Part shown: one piece after another, positions 1-6,457 of the stretch | Layout: each line of letters opens with the position of its first letter | Numbering within the stretch: the stretch's first letter is position 1 | DNA from: an uncultured Bacillota bacterium | GTDB taxonomy: Bacteria > Bacillota_I > Bacilli_A > RFN20 > CAG-826 | DNA: 9,382 bases | Reading direction: 5' to 3' | NCBI GenBank assembly: GCA_946623775.1 | Contig: CAMORJ010000057.1 | Location: 1 to 9,382 of the forward strand | Notes under the pieces: generated by a model | Told to the model about the DNA's origin: nothing | Databases searched by the model: none | Seen by the model: only the letters and a program-made list of their open reading frames with translations | Program-made: the position numbers and the translations under genes

Positions 1-212
1 ATCGCTAGGTTGGCAAAGCCGATCTTCATGCCCGGCAGAAGGAAATCGGGCAGGAAACTCTCAACGATGCCAAGCGCGATTGCCAAAGCGGCATACACCC
101 CATATCTGGCAATTTGGCGGGTGGTCAGGCTTTTCCTTGGAGCAGAGGAAACCAAAAGGCAAATCGTGGCCAAGGAGGCAAGCGCTAAAAGCAGGCCGCC
201 GAGCAGGTTCAT
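1..212 (-). CDS. Gx transporter family membrane protein (heptaprenyl diphosphate synthase component I-like), 3' part missing
   Basis: This is the N-terminal 70 residues of a protein whose C-terminus lies beyond the left edge. It starts with a hydrophobic helix (about residues 2-23). A basic stretch follows (PRKSLTTRQIARYG), then a segment reading GIVESFLPDFLLPGMKIGFA. That segment matches the family signature of a VES-(x)-P step followed by PGxKxGxAN. Family members are small polytopic membrane proteins annotated either as component I of heptaprenyl diphosphate synthase or as Gx transporters; their activity is not settled. They often sit beside NusG_II proteins and Rnf or ApbE genes, as here. 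The ATG overlaps the TGA of the upstream gene (ATGA), and no Shine-Dalgarno sequence is visible, so translation is probably coupled. The additional N-terminal helix before the usual start of the domain is somewhat unusual. The family call is firm, the function is not. Confidence 0.8.
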   Translation of the reverse strand, partial: MNLLGGLLLALASLATICLLVSSAPRKSLTTRQIARYGVYAALAIALGIVESFLPDFLLPGMKIGFANLA

Positions 213-601
213 CCGATGGTCACGGAGTAGGGATCTCCGCCCTCCAAAACGATGGAAACGCCATTATATGCGCAGACGATTGGGGCGCCTGGCTTGTCGC
301 GATACCCCATATGCACGCAATCCTGCCCTGGGCAATCGCTATGGAGGACTTTGATGGCATTATGCTTCACGGCTATCTCCATCTCGGAGTGTATCCCTTC
401 GATAACGAATACACGCTCCTCCCCTTCCTTGGATAAATCCAATTGCATCAGCAATTCGCCGCGTCGATAAATCAAGGCAATCAGGTTCTCGACGCTCATC
501 GAGGTGATAACGAAATAAGGAATTAATGAGCCGGCGACCAAAAGAAGGACTATCCCAAGGACAATCCAATCGGTTTTATGGCGCTTCATGAAATCCTTCA
601 T
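209..601 (-). CDS. NusG domain II-containing membrane-anchored protein
   Basis: A 130-aa protein with a basic N-terminus (KRHK), one membrane helix at about residues 12-33, and a C-terminal beta-rich domain predicted to lie outside the cytoplasm. The domain carries the NusG_II signature: CPGQDC (Cys90, Cys95), then VHMGY, then PGAPIVCAYNGV (Cys110). These stand-alone domains are unrelated in role to transcription factor NusG. They are found next to Rnf, ApbE and Gx genes in anaerobic Firmicutes, and their function is unknown; a part in extracytoplasmic redox or flavin handling is inferred from context only. The annotated start forms an ATGA overlap with apbE. A second in-frame ATG (587-589, residue 5) has AAGGA four bases upstream and may be the true start. 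Downstream it overlaps the Gx gene by ATGA. Confidence 0.85.
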   Translation of the reverse strand: MKDFMKRHKTDWIVLGIVLLLVAGSLIPYFVITSMSVENLIALIYRRGELLMQLDLSKEGEERVFVIEGIHSEMEIAVKHNAIKVLHSDCPGQDCVHMGYRDKPGAPIVCAYNGVSIVLEGGDPYSVTIG

Positions 602-1557
602 TGGGTTTCCATATTAGTTTGTATTATTTTCTGGTCAAGCCCGACCGCGTATCTTAAACCAACATTTTCGGCAAACTGCTTGATTTGGTCTTTGTCCATA
701 TTGAACATCGCGGTGGAAGCGGCGTCCAAGAAGGCATTGATATTGGGCTCGGCTATCCCTTTGCTGACGATGAGGAAATCGTAATGGGCCAAACTCGAGC
801 CATCGAACGGGTTCACGATGTGGGAGTATTTCTTCCCATCTATCTCATAGCCTTGCTCGGAGATGGAGGAAGTCGATACGCCCGAATCCGCCGCCTTGAA
901 GGAAAAGGAAGGCAAATCGCGCGGGGAAACGGTGAACATCGGGGTTTGCTGATCGCCCGTTTCGCCCAAAAGAAGCGAGGACGTACCCCCGGAAATGAAG
1001 TAATTCGTTATCTTATGCTCTTTCAGATAGTCCAACACCAAATCAAGACAATACCCTTTTCCGATTGCCCCCAAATCGATATTCCCATCGCCGATGATCG
1101 ATATTTCATCCCCTTTGATGCTCAGGCTTGTGTTCCTTGCGATTTCCGCCAGTTCAGCGGCGCGCTGGCTTGGCAACGGGGCGCCTTTCGATAGCGACTC
1201 CTTGGATTCGAGGTTCAAATCCAAAAGGAACGGGTTGAAATACCCCAGGGTGCTTTCCTGAACCTGGGCAACCACTCTTAAGGCTTTGGCCAGTTCAGGA
1301 GACATAGCCCTTCTATCCTCGTTTAATTGATACACGCCCCCCTTATAATGGGTTTCATAGGAGGTGAGCATATCGGACGTTCTCTCAATAAGGCCAACGA
1401 TATTCTCGCAATCCTGCTTCGATCCTTGGAACAGCCTGATCTGCCAAGTCGTGGAAAAGCCCCAAGCGGGTTTCTCATTGATTTCAGGGCCTCTAGAGCA
1501 AGAAAACGCTCCTAGGAGCGGAAGCAAAACGAATATCCAAGCGAAAGCTCGTTTCAT
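598..1557 (-). CDS. apbE: FAD:protein FMN transferase (ApbE), probable lipoprotein
   Basis: A 319-aa protein that would transfer FMN from FAD to a Thr of target flavoproteins outside the cytoplasm. The obvious substrates are RnfG and RnfD, encoded in the same operon. The N-terminus is a signal peptide (KR, then a hydrophobic run to residue 19) ending at Cys20 in a loose lipobox (AFSC), so it is probably lipid-anchored. Family motifs appear in order: GAIGKGY at 163-169, SGGTSSLLLG at 189-198, HIVNPFDG at 246-253, and DAASTAMF at 278-285. In the family, the Asp and Thr of the last motif bind Mg2+. Length is normal for the family. The start overlaps the rnfB stop (ATGA) with no Shine-Dalgarno sequence. 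The stop overlaps the next gene the same way. Nothing looks broken, so the enzyme should be active. Confidence 0.93.
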   Translation of the reverse strand: MKRAFAWIFVLLPLLGAFSCSRGPEINEKPAWGFSTTWQIRLFQGSKQDCENIVGLIERTSDMLTSYETHYKGGVYQLNEDRRAMSPELAKALRVVAQVQESTLGYFNPFLLDLNLESKESLSKGAPLPSQRAAELAEIARNTSLSIKGDEISIIGDGNIDLGAIGKGYCLDLVLDYLKEHKITNYFISGGTSSLLLGETGDQQTPMFTVSPRDLPSFSFKAADSGVSTSSISEQGYEIDGKKYSHIVNPFDGSSLAHYDFLIVSKGIAEPNINAFLDAASTAMFNMDKDQIKQFAENVGLRYAVGLDQKIIQTNMETQ

Positions 1558-1880
1558 ATCGTCGGGATATGCGGGGTGCCGTCCTCATCTGGATGGGCGG
1601 TCATATAGGCGATGATCGGGTCGAAGTTCTTGTCTTTCTTGCCAGGTTTGCATTTGCTTAGCTTCTTTTCGTCGCCTTTGACGATATGCTCAGCCATCTC
1701 ATGGCAGCCGGCATATCCGCAGGAGCCGCAGTTGTAATTGGGGAGCATCCCCTCCACCGCTCCGATGCGCTCATCCTCTTTGACGTAGAAGAATTTCGCG
1801 GCAAGGGCTAAGCCGATTCCCAAGATGGCGGCAATGCCAAACAGAATCAGGAAGGCCCACAATAGAGTCAAAGGTTCCAT
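1554..1880 (-). CDS. rnfB: Minimal RnfB-like subunit: membrane helix plus one Fe-S domain, ferredoxin domains absent
   Basis: A 108-aa protein with a single membrane helix (about residues 6-30) and a four-cysteine Fe-S domain at 46-80: LPNYNCGSCGYAGC with Cys51, Cys54 and Cys59, then Cys77 in KCKPG. This is the N-terminal part of RnfB. In ordinary RnfB this is followed by two or more ferredoxin-type [4Fe-4S] motifs, giving a protein roughly twice as long or more. Here the protein ends after about 28 further polar residues without any Cys. The end is not a frameshift: the TGA overlaps the apbE start, leaving no space for a lost domain. A strong AAGGAGG (1890-1896) lies nine bases before the ATG, so it is well translated. 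The electron-entry role of RnfB must therefore be filled differently, perhaps with the 67-aa protein just upstream. The homology is clear; calling it a full functional RnfB is inference. Confidence 0.85.
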   Translation of the reverse strand: MEPLTLLWAFLILFGIAAILGIGLALAAKFFYVKEDERIGAVEGMLPNYNCGSCGYAGCHEMAEHIVKGDEKKLSKCKPGKKDKNFDPIIAYMTAHPDEDGTPHIPTI

Positions 1881-1881
1881 A

Positions 1882-2085
1882 TCACTTGCCCTCCTTTTTG
1901 TGGATCGCCGCGTAATAGGGGCAACCGGTCTGCTGGCATGCCTCGCATTTCTCGGAGTTCGCGATCACGTCTTCGCATCCCTGAGGGACTGGCGTGCGGC
2001 GATAGGCGATGAAAGAAAAGACAAAGACGGCCAGAAGCACCGCGATGATGGAAATCGCTATGGCAAGATATCCTGCGCTGCTCAT
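1882..2085 (-). CDS. Small single-helix protein with a four-Cys motif, putative extra Rnf subunit
   Basis: A 67-aa protein I do not recognise as a named family. Residues 6-28 form one membrane helix followed by RR, which by the positive-inside rule places the C-terminal part in the cytoplasm. That part holds four cysteines: Cys37, Cys47, Cys50 and Cys55, spaced C-x9-C-x2-C-x4-C. The CxxCxxxxC core (CEACQQTGC) has the same spacing as the first three cysteines of the neighbouring RnfB domain (CGSCGYAGC). The fourth Cys lies upstream rather than downstream. It may bind a [4Fe-4S] cluster and could derive from a duplicated RnfB domain. It is locked into the rnf operon: its ATG overlaps the rnfA stop (ATGA) and its stop lies one base before rnfB. 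No Shine-Dalgarno sequence is seen, so it is probably coupled to rnfA. It could alternatively bind Zn or be an assembly factor. Confidence 0.8.
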   Translation of the reverse strand: MSSAGYLAIAISIIAVLLAVFVFSFIAYRRTPVPQGCEDVIANSEKCEACQQTGCPYYAAIHKKEGK

Positions 2086-2672
2086 AGGTTGATGACCCCG
2101 CTAAGCCCCATAAACGCCATAGCCATCAAGCAGGCGACGATCAAAGCGATGGGGATGCCTTTGAATGCCTTAGGCGTCTTGCTGCCTTCGAGCCTCACCC
2201 TGATGCAGGCGAAGAGGAAGATGGTGATGAAGAACCCCAAGGCGGTCCCAAGGCCATTGGACAATGATTCGAGGAAGGATAAACCGGAATCGGTATTCTC
2301 GGTGACAACACCCAAAACGGCGCAGTTGGTGGTGATAAGCGGGAGGTAGATGCCCAAAGATTTATAAAGGGCGGGCGAATGCTTTTTGATGAATAGGCCA
2401 ACAACCTGAACAAGGCTCGCGATAACCAAAATGTAGGTGATGGTGTCGAGGAACGGCACTCCCGCAGGAATCAAAACGAAGTGATAAATCGGATAGCAGA
2501 TCAAGGTTGCCAGCAAAATGACGAAAGTGACGGCGATGCCCATGGAGGCGGCGGATTTGACTTTGTTGCCGACGCCGACGAAAGAGCAGATGCCGTAGAA
2601 GCGGACCAATACGACGTTATTGATGAGGGCATAGGACAATATGCCAAGGACGAATGCGACTAGGTAATTCAT
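2082..2672 (-). CDS. rnfA: Rnf complex integral membrane subunit RnfA
   Basis: A 196-aa hydrophobic protein with about six membrane helices, the normal length for RnfA. It is the partner of RnfE; in Rnf and Nqr structures the two homologous subunits hold a [2Fe-2S] cluster within the membrane. The cysteines expected for this are present: Cys29 in GICSFVGVG and Cys117 in TTNCAVLGV. The family C-terminal signature FKGIPIALI is seen near residue 170. AAGGAGG (2682-2688) lies nine bases before the ATG. The start overlaps the rnfE stop and the stop overlaps the 67-aa gene, both as ATGA. RnfA and RnfE are alike; the shorter length, the TTNCAVLGV motif and the position after rnfE mark this as RnfA. 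Confidence 0.96.
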   Translation of the reverse strand: MNYLVAFVLGILSYALINNVVLVRFYGICSFVGVGNKVKSAASMGIAVTFVILLATLICYPIYHFVLIPAGVPFLDTITYILVIASLVQVVGLFIKKHSPALYKSLGIYLPLITTNCAVLGVVTENTDSGLSFLESLSNGLGTALGFFITIFLFACIRVRLEGSKTPKAFKGIPIALIVACLMAMAFMGLSGVINL

Positions 2673-3439
2673 TTGCTCTGCCCTCCTTGGCTAGGGGTCG
2701 GGTTCCCTTTGCTTGCAGCCGCTTCGGCCGCTTTCTTAAGCCTGGCATCCACTTTCGCCTTCTCTGCTTTGCAATTGCGGATGGCCGCCAAAACAGCAAG
2801 GATGATGCCAAGCACCAAGAACGCTCCGCCCGGGGTCTGGAAGAACGATAGCGACAAATCCCAGGCAGGCTGCGCGACTGGGGTGGCGCTAGGCCCGGTC
2901 AGGATATAGAGATGATGCGGGCCGCCTAAGAAAGTGAATGTCTCGCCGAACGTCAGCATGCCGGTTCCAAGCACTTCGCGCAGCAACGCGATGATGCAGA
3001 TGGCGATCGTGTAGCCTATGCCGTTCCCAAGGCCGTCGAGCAGCGAGTCCACCACTCCGTTTTTCACGGCGAAGGCTTCCGATCGCCCGAGGACGATGCA
3101 GTTGACGACAAGCAGGGACAAGAACACGCCAAGCGTGCTGTATAGTTCTGGCAGCATCGCCTCGGTCAGCATCTTCACCAAGGTGACGAAGGTGGCGATG
3201 ATGACGATTTCGCAAGGCGTCTTGGCCTCGTCGGGTATGACTTTGCGCAGCGCAGACACCAGCACGTTGGAGCAAACCAATACGATGGTGAACAGTATTC
3301 CCATGCCGAATGCGGCTTCAAGCGATTTGGTGACGGCAAGCGCAGGGCATAGGCCAAGCAAGGACACGAAAAGCGGATTCTCCTTCCAGATGCCGGAGAC
3401 AAACGACTGGAAATGGGCGGATTTCTTCTTTTCCATCAT
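2669..3439 (-). CDS. rnfE: Rnf complex integral membrane subunit RnfE
   Basis: A 256-aa membrane protein with about six helices, homologous to RnfA. N-terminal signature residues SGIWKENPLFVSLLGLCPALA (around 15-35) and VVNCIVLGRSEAFA (111-124) are diagnostic for RnfE. Cys31 and Cys114 are the expected ligands of the intramembrane [2Fe-2S] cluster. Beyond the last helix is a charged Ala/Lys-rich tail (about 224-256, ending in Pro, Gln and Gly), longer than usual and probably disordered in the cytoplasm. Two adjacent ATGs start the gene: the first overlaps the rnfG stop (ATGA), the second lies seven bases after AAGGAGG (3444-3450) and may be the one used. The difference is one Met. Confidence 0.96.
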   Translation of the reverse strand: MMEKKKSAHFQSFVSGIWKENPLFVSLLGLCPALAVTKSLEAAFGMGILFTIVLVCSNVLVSALRKVIPDEAKTPCEIVIIATFVTLVKMLTEAMLPELYSTLGVFLSLLVVNCIVLGRSEAFAVKNGVVDSLLDGLGNGIGYTIAICIIALLREVLGTGMLTFGETFTFLGGPHHLYILTGPSATPVAQPAWDLSLSFFQTPGGAFLVLGIILAVLAAIRNCKAEKAKVDARLKKAAEAAASKGNPTPSQGGQSK

Positions 3440-3963
3440 TGCGCCTCCTTATAATGGGCGACCGCTTCAAGGACCATGCCCTTGATGAGCTTAGCCCCGT
3501 ACGTCGCGCCGCAAGAAACGTCTTCCAGCGCGATGGCCCTATCCTCCGCGTTATCGGCGTATTGATAGGGGGCGACATAACCTTTCTGCAATGTCGGGCC
3601 ATAGGTTTCGGTATTCTCAAGGATTTCCATCCTGCCGAGGGTGAAGTCGGAATAGACGCCGATGAGGATGCTCACGGCACCGTATCCATTCTTGCCCGAG
3701 GCGCTGTAAATGCGTGCGGATTCGCCATCTTCCAAAACGACGGGCCAATACTTTTTAAGCGACCCCTTATCGATATTCGAGGATTCCCCGATCTCCGCTT
3801 TGGCGAAAATGGCTTCGAGCCCGCTCTTCTCTTTGGCGAGCCTATTGGCCTCGATTCTAGGCGCGGTGAAAAGGTTCAACGAGCTGACGATGAGGGCAGC
3901 GCCCGAAGCGATGAGGGCGAGGGTCAAAGCGACTTTGACCATTTTCTTGGCATCCTGATTCAT
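3436..3963 (-). CDS. rnfG: Rnf complex FMN-binding subunit RnfG
   Basis: A 175-aa protein with an N-terminal membrane anchor (about residues 9-31) and an FMN-binding domain outside the cytoplasm. FMN is carried covalently through a phosphoester to a Thr, placed there by ApbE. The acceptor site reads DVSCGAT at 148-154, so Thr154 is the expected acceptor. The Ser or Thr usually found before GAT is Cys151 here. The family ETPGLG region reads TETYGPTLQK (118-127), also a variant. The start at 3963 was chosen over an upstream in-frame ATG (4035), because the longer form adds an Arg-rich stretch inside rnfD. This start follows GGAGG by ten bases and overlaps the rnfD stop as TGATG. RnfG passes electrons between RnfD and the Fe-S sites of the membrane core in current models. 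Confidence 0.92.
   Translation of the reverse strand: MNQDAKKMVKVALTLALIASGAALIVSSLNLFTAPRIEANRLAKEKSGLEAIFAKAEIGESSNIDKGSLKKYWPVVLEDGESARIYSASGKNGYGAVSILIGVYSDFTLGRMEILENTETYGPTLQKGYVAPYQYADNAEDRAIALEDVSCGATYGAKLIKGMVLEAVAHYKEAQ
3444..3450 (-). promoter_or_regulatory. Strong Shine-Dalgarno sequence of rnfE
   Basis: AAGGAGG reads on the minus strand, four bases before the first ATG (3437-3439) and seven before the second (3434-3436). The spacing favours the second ATG, which would give a protein one residue shorter. It lies within the last codons of rnfG. Similar sites precede rnfG (GGAGG, 3974-3978), rnfA (2682-2688) and rnfB (1890-1896). rnfD, the 67-aa gene, apbE and the Gx gene have none. 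Confidence 0.75.
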
Positions 3964-5111
3964 CAGGCGACCACCTCCCCTCCGAAGCCTAAGCCGAGTC
4001 CGGTCGCCAGCAAAGCGACGCCGATGACGCAGCAAAGGATGATGACGTAACGTCTATTCCAGCGCGATGAGCTCCATTTGTAGTAATCAAGGGCTGGAGC
4101 GATTAGGTTGCCCAGGAGGATGGAATAGACCATGCCTTCGGGAAGCGCGCCGAATAGGCGGATGATGCAGGTTACGGCGGCGGCGAATGCGCCATAGATG
4201 AACCTCGACGGCGAATTGATCGGCGATGTCACGGGGTCGGTCAGCATGAAAGCCAAGCCGAACAGCATGCCGCCGCTTAGCAGCTGGAAGGCGAGGAAGC
4301 GGAAGAACGATAGATTCTCCCTGGTGCAGATGATGGCGCCCGCCAACGACATGACGACGATGAACGTGCCTAAATAAGAAGCGATAATTCTCCAATCTGC
4401 GGCCTTGCGAATCAGCAGATAGGCCATTCCGATGAGGATCGTGATTTTGAACGCTTCGCCGATCGTGCCTCCGACTTGCCCGAAGAACAGATTCGCCAAA
4501 GGCACCGATTCGATGCCGGTCCATTTGCCGGTCAGGCTATTCAAGCCGCTTACTTCGGTGATGGCGTTCGTCAAAGGGGTGCCGCCTGTAGTGACGTAGA
4601 AGGAGCGGGAATTGTAAACGTAATGGGAGCCAAAGCAAAGCTTGGCGAAGACCATGCCGACGGCGGCAGGATTGAAGATGTTGCTGCCATTCCCGCCGAA
4701 CACAAGCTTGCCAATGACGATGCCGAAGAGGCTACCTGCGATCAACGCGGGATAAATCAAATAATACGGGTCAAGCCTCGCGGGCATGATCAAAGCGAAG
4801 ATGACCGCCGATATAGAGGGCGCGAGGAGGTTATTGATGGAATAGCCGGATACCCCCGCTTTGATTTGCTCTTTGAAGCTGTGCTTGGTGCCATCGTATT
4901 TGATGCGGTTTTGGATCAGGACGAACACGAATTCGGCCAGAACCATGGTCGCCCAGGAGACGCCTAGGTTCCTGACGGCATCGAATCCGTACACCACCAC
5001 GGCGAAAACCGCGGTAGGCGCCAAAGCGATGAGGACGTCTATGAGCATCCTCGCCAAGGAGTCTTTCCGGCGGAGGTGCGGAGCTTTTTCTACGATGATG
5101 GTGCTGGTCAT
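3963..5111 (-). CDS. rnfD: Rnf complex ion-translocating membrane subunit RnfD
   Basis: A 382-aa polytopic membrane protein of the NqrB/RnfD family, thought to form much of the ion path and to carry a covalent FMN. Family landmarks: SSP-type N-terminal segment degenerate (KAPHLRRKDS, 9-18), NIFNPAAVG at 144-152, TTGGTPL at 174-180, TDPVTSP at 291-297, and EGMVYSILLGN at 325-335. The FMN acceptor would be Thr178; the usual GAT is GGT here, a conservative change of the base motif. About nine or ten membrane helices can be seen. The start overlaps the rnfC stop (ATGA) with no Shine-Dalgarno sequence, which suggests coupling to rnfC. Confidence 0.96.
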   Translation of the reverse strand: MTSTIIVEKAPHLRRKDSLARMLIDVLIALAPTAVFAVVVYGFDAVRNLGVSWATMVLAEFVFVLIQNRIKYDGTKHSFKEQIKAGVSGYSINNLLAPSISAVIFALIMPARLDPYYLIYPALIAGSLFGIVIGKLVFGGNGSNIFNPAAVGMVFAKLCFGSHYVYNSRSFYVTTGGTPLTNAITEVSGLNSLTGKWTGIESVPLANLFFGQVGGTIGEAFKITILIGMAYLLIRKAADWRIIASYLGTFIVVMSLAGAIICTRENLSFFRFLAFQLLSGGMLFGLAFMLTDPVTSPINSPSRFIYGAFAAAVTCIIRLFGALPEGMVYSILLGNLIAPALDYYKWSSSRWNRRYVIILCCVIGVALLATGLGLGFGGEVVA

Positions 5112-6412
5112 GGGAGTTTCGCGATGACTTTCGCCCTCCTGATAAAATCGGTGACGCGGATCTTAGAGGTGCAGACGTAGGTGCAGAGTCCGCATTCGAT
5201 GCAAGTGAGAGGCTTCAAGGCCTTGATGCGCTCTTTATCGTTGGCTTTGACGGCCGCCATGATCTGCTGGGGCTCTAGATGGGTTGGGCAGGACAAGACG
5301 CAGGAGCCGCAGCGGATGCAAGGCTCTTCCTTGGGCGCTTCGGCATTCAAGATGATGCAGGAGGTCACCGTTTTGCTGACGATGCAGTCGATGGAGGGGA
5401 CGGAGGCGCCCATCATGGGGCCGCCGAGGATCACCACTTTTTCCTTGCCGTCGTCATTGAAGCCGCCGCACATATCGATGAGGGCCGCCAACTGGGTGCC
5501 GATGCGAATCTTGAAGTTGGATGGGTAACGGATGCCATCGCCTGTGACGGATACCAGTCGCTCGATGACGGGGCGGTTGTATTTGATGGCTTGCACCAAC
5601 GCCGCGACGGTGGAGACGTTGAAATTCGCGATGCCGTATTCTCCAGGGAGATGCCTTGTCTCGACTTCGATTCCCGTCGCCGCCTTGATCATGGCGATTT
5701 CCCAGCCCTGCGGATAGAAATTGCCAACGCGGCAGATGGTGATTCCCGAGCCATGATGGCGTTTGAGAATCTCGGTGTAGACCTCGATCAGGTCGTGGTA
5801 TTTGGACTTCAAGCAGATGCGGACATCCGTGCATTGGAATGCTTTTTGCAGCAATTTGCATCCTTCGATGACGTCTTCTGGCTTCTCCAGCATCAATCGG
5901 TGGTCGGCAGAGACGTATGGCTCGCATTCGATCGCATTGACCAAGATGGTTTTGATTTCGTGCTTGCCCTGGAATTTGACATAAGTCGGGAAGGATGAAC
6001 CGCCCAGACCGACGGAAGCTACGTTCTTCAAGATCTCGACATAGTCCTCCTTGGTGAGGGCGTCGATTTCCTCTTGGGTCCTCGGCTTGAGGGAAGGATC
6101 CCATTCATCGAGGTGGTCGTTCAGGAATTTGAGGCATGGGACCAATTTGCCGGAGCGGTGATAGTGCTTCTCGATTCCGACAAAGGTTCCCGAGCACGTC
6201 GTGTGGATGGGCTGGTCGAAGAAAGCGCCATGGCGCATGCCGATGGTCTGCCCTAGATATACATGGTCGCCTTCCTTGATGAAGATTTCCGATTTAGAAC
6301 ACCTGGCATTCTCGGTCGCGATGAAAAGATAGTCCGGGCTCGGAGCTTCTATGGTCGGGAGCATCCCGAGCAATCCTTTAGTGTCAGCAATGTGAGTTGC
6401 CTTAGAAATCAT
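5108..6412 (-). CDS. rnfC: Rnf complex NAD(H)/Fe-S subunit RnfC
   Basis: A 434-aa peripheral cytoplasmic subunit that exchanges electrons with NAD(H) via FMN and passes them through two [4Fe-4S] clusters. Landmarks: GLGGSSFPTYVKF at 135-147 and NAIECEPYVSADHRLM at 159-174 (nucleotide and FMN region, NuoF-like), YPQGWE at 233-238 (usually YPQGGE), and ILGGPMMG at 328-335. Clusters: CIRCGSCVLSCP (Cys365, 368, 371, 375) and CIECGLCTYVC (Cys404, 407, 410, 414). The two cluster motifs exclude NqrA. The start at 6412 was chosen because homology begins here and a TATAAT promoter lies just upstream; a 67-residue in-frame extension to 6613 crosses that promoter. It is the first gene of the operon. Confidence 0.95.
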   Translation of the reverse strand: MISKATHIADTKGLLGMLPTIEAPSPDYLFIATENARCSKSEIFIKEGDHVYLGQTIGMRHGAFFDQPIHTTCSGTFVGIEKHYHRSGKLVPCLKFLNDHLDEWDPSLKPRTQEEIDALTKEDYVEILKNVASVGLGGSSFPTYVKFQGKHEIKTILVNAIECEPYVSADHRLMLEKPEDVIEGCKLLQKAFQCTDVRICLKSKYHDLIEVYTEILKRHHGSGITICRVGNFYPQGWEIAMIKAATGIEVETRHLPGEYGIANFNVSTVAALVQAIKYNRPVIERLVSVTGDGIRYPSNFKIRIGTQLAALIDMCGGFNDDGKEKVVILGGPMMGASVPSIDCIVSKTVTSCIILNAEAPKEEPCIRCGSCVLSCPTHLEPQQIMAAVKANDKERIKALKPLTCIECGLCTYVCTSKIRVTDFIRRAKVIAKLP

Positions 6413-6430
6413 ATTTATTAACCTGCTGGT

Positions 6431-6457
6431 ATTATATGCGCGAGGGCACGCTAGCAA
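6431..6457 (-). promoter_or_regulatory. Probable sigma-A promoter of the rnf operon
   Basis: A perfect -10 hexamer TATAAT (6431-6436, minus strand) is preceded by TTGCTA (6452-6457; four of six matches to TTGACA) with a short 15-base spacer. The expected transcript start is near 6424, about 12 bases before the rnfC ATG. The only Shine-Dalgarno-like bases, AGG at 6422-6424, would be at the very 5' end of the mRNA, so rnfC would be nearly leaderless. The -10 is convincing; the -35 is weak. Confidence 0.6.

Noticed and set aside
685..1194. 169-residue plus-strand open frame opposite apbE
   Set aside because: It lies wholly opposite conserved ApbE motifs and shows no ribosome-binding site or domain.
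1554..1880. RnfB as a frameshifted or truncated pseudogene
   Set aside because: It has a strong ribosome-binding site and an intact cluster domain, and the next gene starts on its stop codon, leaving no remnant of a lost domain.
3964..4035. Upstream start of RnfG
   Set aside because: The added residues are an Arg-rich antisense-like stretch overlapping the rnfD end; the ATG at 3963 has a Shine-Dalgarno sequence and coupled position.
5279..5998. 239-residue plus-strand open frame opposite rnfC
   Set aside because: It is opposite a well-conserved gene, and its Asp/Gly/His-rich translation has no recognisable domain; it is a by-product of rnfC codon use.
5108..6412. Na+-NQR rather than Rnf
   Set aside because: The first subunit has two four-Cys ferredoxin motifs and the NuoF-like region, as in RnfC and unlike NqrA, and no NqrF is present.
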